NCBI GenBank assembly: GCA_017397845.1
Contig: JAFQHU010000009.1
Span: 56,360-120,359, forward strand
Direction: 5' to 3'
Source: Clostridia bacterium
GTDB taxonomy: Bacteria > Bacillota > Clostridia > Oscillospirales > Acutalibacteraceae
DNA length: 64,000 nt
Shown here: one piece after another, positions 60,101 through 64,000 of the stretch
Position numbering within the stretch: position 1 is the first letter of the stretch
How the letters are laid out: every line of letters starts with the position of its first letter
Notes under the pieces: generated by a model
Told to the model about the DNA's origin: nothing
What the model saw: the letters and a program-made list of their open reading frames with translations, nothing else
Databases searched by the model: none
Translations under genes and position numbers: made by a program

Positions 60101-62010
60101 CTGTGGAAACCTCTTCAAAGGATGCCGATGATGCGAACAGCTTTGACGGAACGGTAACAACTATCGGCGGTAATGTTTATACTCTTGTTACAGAAGAAAA
60201 CGAAGATGTTTTCAAGACAAACAATAATGTTGACTTCAGCAAAAAATATGTATATAATGAAGAAAAGAGTGAACTTGAAAGAACATTAACAAGTAATGTT
60301 TTCTACACAGACTACGGTTACGGAGATAACGGTGTAACGGTTCTCGAAAATGTCTTTGAGAAAAATAATAACGGAGAGATAACAGAGGGCTATATTTTCA
60401 ATTACGGTTACCAAAACGAAAATATTTCTTCTGAAACTCTTACTGTTGAGTCAAAGGCTGAAGATGGTTCGAGTGATGGACATACTGAATCTTTAAGTTA
60501 TGAGTATGATGATAACGATCAGCTGACAAAAGCTACAAGCGGTACTACCGAGTGGACTTATGAATATGATTCAAGAGGAAACATTATCACAAAGACAATA
60601 AAAAATATATCAACTGATAACACTGTTACATATACTTACAATTATGACAGTGTATGGCAGGACAGACTTATAAGTTATAACGGTCAGGAAATCAAATATG
60701 CACTTGAGGATGGTACTACTGATAATAGTAATCCTCTTGTTTATAGAGGCAATGCTCTTACTTGGACAATGGGAAGACAGCTTGCGACATTTGGCGACAT
60801 CAGTTATACTTATAACGAAGATGGTATCAGAACAAGCAAAACATCTAATGGTGTTACAACAAAGTTCCTGTTGGACGGTTATAATGTCATCGAACAGACT
60901 GATGGCACAACAACTCTTCACTTCTTCTATGATTCCAAAGATGAAGTAATAGGTTTCAGATATAACGGAAATGATTACTTCTATGTGAAGAATGCTATGA
61001 GTGACATTATTGCTATAACAGACAGCAATAAAAATATCGTTGCAGAATACCGATATGACCCATGGGGCAAGGTGCTTGATGAAGAAAACTTAACGGCAAT
61101 AGGTAACCTTAATCCGTTCAGGTATCGTAGTTATTATTACGACGGCGATATTAAAATGTATTACTTACAGAGTAGATATTACGATGCCGAAGTGGGTAGG
61201 TTTGTTAACTGTGACGATGTAAATTATATTGGTGTTACCGAATCAGAAATTTCTTATAATCCGTTTGCGTATTGTGAGAATAATCCGCTAAAATATATAG
61301 ATAAATTTGGGCGTGCAAAATATTATGCGACGATTAAAACTTTAAATGAGGATGATGTTTTATCAAAAGCATATTCTTTATATATAAATAGCGGACTATT
61401 TGATTACAAGGTAATAAAAAATAAAATAAAAGTAAACAAGAAATATGTATATAGTTATTTGCCTAATTACAAATGGACCAGTTATACTTATGACCTACCA
61501 GATATTTACATTTATATGGTTGGAGCGACATATGCTAATAGAAACATTAAAAATGTAGGGAAATTAGGACTACGAACAGTAGAAAATTGGGAAGCATATA
61601 TTGCTAATAAACATAAAAGTTATATTTTAAATTTGAAAGACAAAATTTTAAGGAGTATTTCAAAAGATAAGAACGGTAAGTTTAACCAGAAAAAATATGA
61701 AAAAAATTCAATGAATTTTGATGCATTTATGTTTTCTTTAAGCGAACAAATAACTCATCCATTAGTTTCTATGAGTGCAAATATTTATTCAATGTTAGAG
61801 GAAACATTAAAGTATCTTGAAAAGCGACTTGATAAGGAAGATAAGTTTATAAAATCTATTACAAGCAAGTATAAGAGCCGTACATCTAAAGTGTTGATTT
61901 TGCTTCGTTCAGAAAACTATAGATATACGACAATATATTATCAGAGGGGAATCTATTGGGTAAGCCAGACATATTGGCAAAAAAACAAAACTTATTATCC
62001 GTACAAATAA
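54178..62010 (+). CDS. Giant RHS/YD-repeat polymorphic toxin
   Basis: A 2610-residue exported protein. A signal peptide (to about 30) is followed by an N-terminal region, a DNRLRE-type beta domain (about 347-538), six or seven Ig-like repeats with FDGGSTW-type motifs (about 540-1110), an RHS entry segment (GLFPVEFGRTYTSNNGWFF), an acidic Asp/Glu/Thr linker (about 1410-1488), YD repeats (YEYDIGDQLTSYTVEEY) and the RHS core (NPFRYRSYYYDGDIKMYYLQ ... NPFAYCENNPLKYIDKFGR, ends about 2382). The last 230 residues are Lys/Tyr-rich, AT-richer and unrelated to the shell, as expected for a released toxin tip. The tip's activity is not recognised. Confidence 0.9.
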   Translation: MKSIKKVISIFLAILTLFSICSASTTVFAAEYTEQKARTEYFDSALSGYLKNIVDTEDAVGISEKEQVDEVVEEANGSIARTASTFSLRATPAQSTETAKEAAEDLDIDHTRLTLELEDDENVAYLFSEPVSFIDDAGNLVYKDTNIRAVTDTTIINRGYSYENGDNDYKAYFSEDSSKGLLLVEKDGEEIRLVPNGTQSVGTVKQIESDMELVDSFEYAGVYGTDSVLRFLPQLNGCKEEIVLSSYQGISDFSFTLYTEEGTIAAINSNGEVEIIDSATKDIITTFVAPFANDSSGGMDVTSEHYTDCTYKLEMISEGKYILTISVPEEYLESEGTVYPVIIDPTTDNISMTYDTSVYSALKDSPQSSNPSACFGKTGSSQYGKGRAMFFFKIPSDIEKYAKISSAKLWLREVTGRTETMYVRPYLIKESWNNSVTWSTQPAHRSTFSYPGKEDLTLARRNINSNSTDNENVPYWYAFNITNAVRAWTTETVNKGLKFIAECEASGGDYLWRGFATKDHTTSSYRPYAVISYTNDTTKPTVTVSGNPTKWTNSNVTLTITATDNVYDDDGIAGYSFDNGSTWSETVKSKSFSSNKTVYIKVKDYAGNITSKTVNITKIDKTKPAATITLSPTSWTNGNVTATIKITDNAAIAKYTINGTTTTLDADGSECITSKTVTKTFSANSTVSVSVTDAAGNTCSTVSKSFTNIDKTAPVVSTPTKSPNTEWSNANVTVTNNATDALSGIPTSGYSFDGGSTWQTKTKTYSTEGTYTVTPKAKDNAGNIGTGTAITVKIDKTAPTATVTGTVSGSNVSATINASDALSGLHATPYSFNGGTTWVTGKTATLSANTTHTIKVRDKAGNIRTITYNPKAGTVTASPSLDTWTKGTVTLTASGTNISQYNFDSGAWSATVKSKSYSANTTAKVGFKESSGNTTYINVPITNIDTTEPVINSVTSTEGGWAKGEIKVIVDAEDDLSGISQYSFDGGVTWQEGNTITYTDDAPESVTVMVKDNVGNEASWGETVSLPKYDNGIPASPDLYEQDGLVYISSRSFDFNEETDSSEHIEYKIENGEWTEYDGEPINIVRTYGAKVYAKVVDDATNESPIAEITLENNLGEYTASYTDIALGEGLFPVEFGRTYTSNNGWFFTFDANIDEIDENSYVFTDFYGEKHYFIKNREGKYLSVDEEELTVNADSYVLTYGDMTCTFDLLDGKINRIVTDYLDTAYTWNDNGTLTITGGATVTFTDGKPTEITITRTDSEGEEKTKVVKYEWSDDGNLTKFFDAAYSPNDTESDSIHNYAYTNGLLTTNDTETISYSNGRVKLISQTNKSFVKYTYNDTAASTNTKTPKNIGSVTVSDSKGVTDTIPYSDGVYVSSSLDSYSDKAVYAPGEISAGITTDAISNIVYVVESEPQSEEQGTDEPSTGDELESDGETATDNDIGEESNGSAPDTDGDTPTDNEAEGEINSEENDAEQGEDNNAPSAPELPLYEAINENTYVFYDYDEQNRVATELTVLKSRIADITTATFEDAEKVVKAETVYVYASETDNTITDKYVFTYTDDVKLQTEELYQPINNVLFCVSKFTYDSNENIVLEQYFKQETVNETTVDVEYENCTRVYEDENLLSETQQTLVDGVLTTTKKLSYEYDIGDQLTSYTVEEYTLGALRTVSSESYSYNSFGNIANETVTETSYYFDSDANEVKKNEITTATEYNYNIWNQQEKITVTKNNTVDSTTQITYDDLGNISTVTEDGVAVAYTYSNGNVSTITETKELQQDNGTKVTKTVTSVYEYTNGSLISRTNTTKVDEVVTETTVATYKYDDYGNLTEHNFNGYHFTYNTLGSILSASAAVEVDENGEKTNAGIDIVSYTYSPDIKQDVEFSSFGNNQIIDYEYNSNGEITAIKLGADAEPKYEYKYSSEEQKASEDEATTEEEDTLTANLEGEWVKINDKVSGLFKVIQENKTSVYDSDKAFIYSVETSSKDADDANSFDGTVTTIGGNVYTLVTEENEDVFKTNNNVDFSKKYVYNEEKSELERTLTSNVFYTDYGYGDNGVTVLENVFEKNNNGEITEGYIFNYGYQNENISSETLTVESKAEDGSSDGHTESLSYEYDDNDQLTKATSGTTEWTYEYDSRGNIITKTIKNISTDNTVTYTYNYDSVWQDRLISYNGQEIKYALEDGTTDNSNPLVYRGNALTWTMGRQLATFGDISYTYNEDGIRTSKTSNGVTTKFLLDGYNVIEQTDGTTTLHFFYDSKDEVIGFRYNGNDYFYVKNAMSDIIAITDSNKNIVAEYRYDPWGKVLDEENLTAIGNLNPFRYRSYYYDGDIKMYYLQSRYYDAEVGRFVNCDDVNYIGVTESEISYNPFAYCENNPLKYIDKFGRAKYYATIKTLNEDDVLSKAYSLYINSGLFDYKVIKNKIKVNKKYVYSYLPNYKWTSYTYDLPDIYIYMVGATYANRNIKNVGKLGLRTVENWEAYIANKHKSYILNLKDKILRSISKDKNGKFNQKKYEKNSMNFDAFMFSLSEQITHPLVSMSANIYSMLEETLKYLEKRLDKEDKFIKSITSKYKSRTSKVLILLRSENYRYTTIYYQRGIYWVSQTYWQKNKTYYPYK

Positions 62011-62037
62011 TCTTATAAGTTAAGGAGGATAATAAAA

Positions 62038-62766
62038 ATGGATTCAAATAAAAAAGTTTTTACAGTAGTATTATGTATTGTTTCTCTTTTTAATTGCTTA
62101 TTTATAGGTGTAGGGACGGTATTGTTTGATAAAAAACAATATTATGGTGAATTTGGAAAAATACTTTTTTATGATGATTTATTCTTTGATTTTTCCAAAA
62201 TGAATGGACTAGAATATCATTATGATAATTATTCCAATAGTATGGATGTTGATTTTGATGATGTAGAAAATCTTTTAAAAAAATCAAGCTATAAAGTATT
62301 ACCAAAGTTTTTTGGAAGAAGCATTGTGCTTTTTCAAACTAAAGGTTCATCGTGTGGTAAAATAGAAGTAATTCGATTACCAGATTTATACGGAAACTTG
62401 TCTAAAGATATCAATTTTTTCGATAGCCATGTTGTTGAATCGAAAATATACTATGCGAGAATTTTTAAGGTGATGGGACGATATTATCTTTATTATTATC
62501 CCAAAACTGATCCTCTGTTTTCTGGGTTTTCTGTATGCGAAATACTTAGTGATAGCGATTTAGAGGCAAATAATATTTTTGATGCATATGCAAATAATTA
62601 TACTTATCCATCAATATATCCAAGTTATATGCAATATGTATTATATAATCCGTTAGTAAAAATAATTATAATTGTTTTATATATTTTTGAAGTCGGTATT
62701 GTATATTACTTAATAAAAAAGTTTAGATTAACCAGTAGACAGTGTTGTGTATTAGGTTCAAGATGA
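62038..62766 (+). CDS. Two-helix membrane protein, candidate immunity factor for the RHS tip
   Basis: A 242-residue protein that begins 27 bp after the RHS stop, with AAGGAGG. A membrane helix near each end (VFTVVLCIVSLFNCLFIGVG; KIIIIVLYIFEVGIVYYLIK) encloses a 160-residue extracytoplasmic domain rich in Tyr/Asp/Phe. Position and the AT-rich composition fit immunity proteins of polymorphic toxins, but there is no sequence homology to a known one. A membrane immunity protein would suggest a tip that acts in or at the membrane. Confidence 0.5.
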   Translation: MDSNKKVFTVVLCIVSLFNCLFIGVGTVLFDKKQYYGEFGKILFYDDLFFDFSKMNGLEYHYDNYSNSMDVDFDDVENLLKKSSYKVLPKFFGRSIVLFQTKGSSCGKIEVIRLPDLYGNLSKDINFFDSHVVESKIYYARIFKVMGRYYLYYYPKTDPLFSGFSVCEILSDSDLEANNIFDAYANNYTYPSIYPSYMQYVLYNPLVKIIIIVLYIFEVGIVYYLIKKFRLTSRQCCVLGSR

Positions 62767-62798
62767 TTAACGGGCGGTGGTTTCTCCGCCGCCCCGCC

Positions 62799-62842
62799 TC
62801 TCACTCCCTCAGTCTTTTGCTTCGCAAAATCCAGCTCCCTCA
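62799..62842 (-). repeat. Second copy of the short palindromic repeat element
   Basis: Read on the minus strand: GAGGGAGCTGG, a TTTTGC/GCAAAA hairpin, and ACTGAGGGAGTGAG. It is related to 34648-34697 (GGGAG-TGG...hairpin...CTGA-GGAG). It lies between the candidate immunity gene and the terminator. Confidence 0.55.
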
Positions 62843-62857
62843 CAACTTAATAGCATT

Positions 62858-62896
62858 AAGCACAGGGTTCAGCTCGTTTGCCGCCCTGTGCTTTTT
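62858..62896 (+). terminator. Terminator of the RHS/immunity unit
   Basis: AAGCACAGGG (62858-62867) and CCCTGTGCTT (62884-62893) form a perfect 10-bp stem, then TTTTT. The loop is 16 nt. Confidence 0.8.
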
Positions 62897-62982
62897 CGTT
62901 ATAAAAAACTTTTTTGAAAAAATTTCGAAAAAATGTGTTACTTTTTGTCGTTTTCGAGACTATATAAATAAAGGGATAATAA

Positions 62983-63894
62983 TTATAGCTTATTTCTGTA
63001 ATTATACTTATTTAAAACCTGCTTTTTGCGCTTGGTTGTAACCTCGGTGTAGATTTCTGTAGTTGCCACACTGCTGTGCCCCAAAATCTCTTGCACCGAC
63101 CTTAAATCAGCTCCATTCGCAAGCAGGTTAGTTGCAAAAGTGTGCCTCAAATAGTGCGGTGTTGATTTTTCGTTAATGCCGCAGGCGGTTTTGGCGGAGT
63201 TATATATGTACTCAATGCCGTGGATGCTCAACTGCTCACCAAATCGGTTGACAAAGACCTTATCTGTATTGGTTGGTCTGTTCTTTCTGACTTTCAGCCA
63301 TCGTGTAAGATTATTCCAGGTTTCATTACAGGATATATAAATAAGCCTCTGTTTTCGACCTTTGCCGTGTATGAGAATTGTCCGTTCGGAGTAGATAATA
63401 TCACCGAGAGAGATGTTAGAAGCTTCAGCAATTCTTATTCCGGTACTTATCAGTACATCAATTAAAGCAAGGTTGCGAATGCTCTTCCACTTTTCAAACT
63501 CTGTCGTCTCTTTTGCGGCACAGTCAGTAAGATGAGTAAGCAGTTTTGATGTCTCTTTCACCGCTAAAGTCTTGGGTAATCTTCGTTCTTTTTTATAGCG
63601 GAAATGGTGATTTTGATAGTAGTTTACATCTGTATATCCTTGCTCATAAAGAAAGCCGAAAAACATTTTTAGTGTTATCAGCTTTCGGCAAACGGTGTTA
63701 TCCTTGAGTCCTCGCTCTTTTGATAACATCTGAACATATTTCAGGATAATCGTTTCGTCAAGCTCATTGTCTTGCAGAAACGCCTGGAAATCATTCAGGT
63801 CCGAACGGTAGGCAAGTACCGTTTTATCGGATAGATTTTTTGTTGATTGGATGACTTGCAGAAACTCATCGCTCTTTAGTTTTATGCATTTCAT
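62983..63894 (-). CDS. Tyrosine recombinase (XerC/D- or phage-integrase-like)
   Basis: A 303-residue site-specific recombinase with an N-terminal SAM-like DNA-binding domain (KTVLAYRSDLNDFQAFL) and a catalytic domain holding the R-K-H-R-H-Y residues: STGIRIAEASN, HGKGRKQRLIYI, HYLRHTFATNLLANG, EILGHSSVATTEIYTEV. It starts at ATG 63894 with GAGGAG upstream. It lies at the right end of the AT-rich region and may be the integrase of the island, or a XerC/D-like housekeeping enzyme. The last 100 bp of the window (63895-64000) show no further gene. Confidence 0.9.
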   Translation of the reverse strand: MKCIKLKSDEFLQVIQSTKNLSDKTVLAYRSDLNDFQAFLQDNELDETIILKYVQMLSKERGLKDNTVCRKLITLKMFFGFLYEQGYTDVNYYQNHHFRYKKERRLPKTLAVKETSKLLTHLTDCAAKETTEFEKWKSIRNLALIDVLISTGIRIAEASNISLGDIIYSERTILIHGKGRKQRLIYISCNETWNNLTRWLKVRKNRPTNTDKVFVNRFGEQLSIHGIEYIYNSAKTACGINEKSTPHYLRHTFATNLLANGADLRSVQEILGHSSVATTEIYTEVTTKRKKQVLNKYNYRNKL

Positions 63895-64000
63895 TTAATC
63901 ACTCTCCTCGAAATTTTGAAAATGGGTTCGCAAAATACATTTTATCAGGTTTCGGGGAGGAATATGGAATTAACTGGAAATAACTATTAATTATTGTTTG

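Noticed and set aside
54178..62010. CRISPR array or tandem DNA repeats inside the RHS gene
   Set aside because: The repeats are at protein level (Ig-like and YD) and too diverged in DNA. No regular direct repeat and spacer pattern is present here or elsewhere in the window.
62742..63041. A 99-codon open frame overlapping the end of the candidate immunity gene
   Set aside because: It runs through the palindromic repeat and the terminator, has no binding site of its own and no family pattern. It is a chance frame.
48201..63930. The string AATGGGTTCG at 48211-48220 (tRNA terminator) and 63926-63935 (upstream of the recombinase), as att sites
   Set aside because: Only about 10 bp are shared and neighbouring bases do not match, so it is too short to claim as an attachment core. 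It may be chance.

Overview
The window looks like the chromosome of a spore-forming, low-to-moderate GC member of the Clostridia, probably a gut Oscillospiraceae/Ruminococcaceae-type organism. The support is the rimP-nusA-rnpM-ylxQ-infB-rbfA-nrnA-truB-ribF gene order, the spoIIAA-spoIIAB-sigF operon, AGGAGG-type ribosome binding sites, near-consensus sigma-A promoters with 17-bp spacers, and BspA-like leucine-rich repeat and FN3 surface proteins. No species can be assigned from the sequence alone.

Layout. 1-10.7 kb (+): a long translation/transcription operon (ribosome maturation, NusA, RNase P modulator, IF-2, RbfA, NrnA, TruB, RibF), followed by a HAD phosphatase and a zinc-ribbon membrane protein. 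10.7-13.1 kb (-): the SRP/ribosome cluster ylxM-ffh-rpsP-khpA. 13.1-14.5 kb: a decayed IS200-like (RAYT) transposase remnant, a tandem 20-bp repeat and an AT-rich leucine-rich repeat gene. 14.6-17.4 kb (-): yebC and a two-component system. 17.5-23.4 kb (+): an unknown protein, folC, the sigma-F operon and a large lipoprotein. 23.5-30.8 kb (+): four surface proteins, plus a 64-aa membrane peptide, that appear to share a C-terminal domain. 30.8-34.6 kb: a GH3-type adenylating enzyme, an XRE repressor with tandem operators, and a second BspA-like protein. 34.6-38.1 kb (-): rsmE, rsmF and a secreted metallophosphoesterase. 38.3-43.9 kb (+): a GH51 arabinofuranosidase and an SGNH/DUF4358/MBOAT/DHHW O-acylation operon. 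44-48 kb: a Spo0A-like protein without a receiver domain, an LCP ligase and an acyl-CoA synthetase.

From tRNA-Leu(UAA) at 48.1 kb to the window end the sequence becomes AT-rich and accessory. It holds a two-gene cassette (a PD-(D/E)XK-like protein plus an HNH/treble-clef-like protein), a TnpV relic, an ECF sigma/anti-sigma pair, a small secreted protein, a 2610-aa RHS polymorphic toxin with a variable C-terminal tip, a candidate membrane immunity protein, and a tyrosine recombinase. This reads as a genomic island, although no attachment-site duplication could be found inside the window.

The most system-like novelties are: the nuclease-like gene pair beside tRNA-Leu; the RHS toxin/immunity unit next to an ECF sigma switch with a shared upstream element; the array of surface proteins with one common C-terminal domain; the XRE protein with two palindromes 21 bp apart over a target promoter; and the receiver-less Spo0A-like regulator with 0A-box-like sites upstream of its own promoter.
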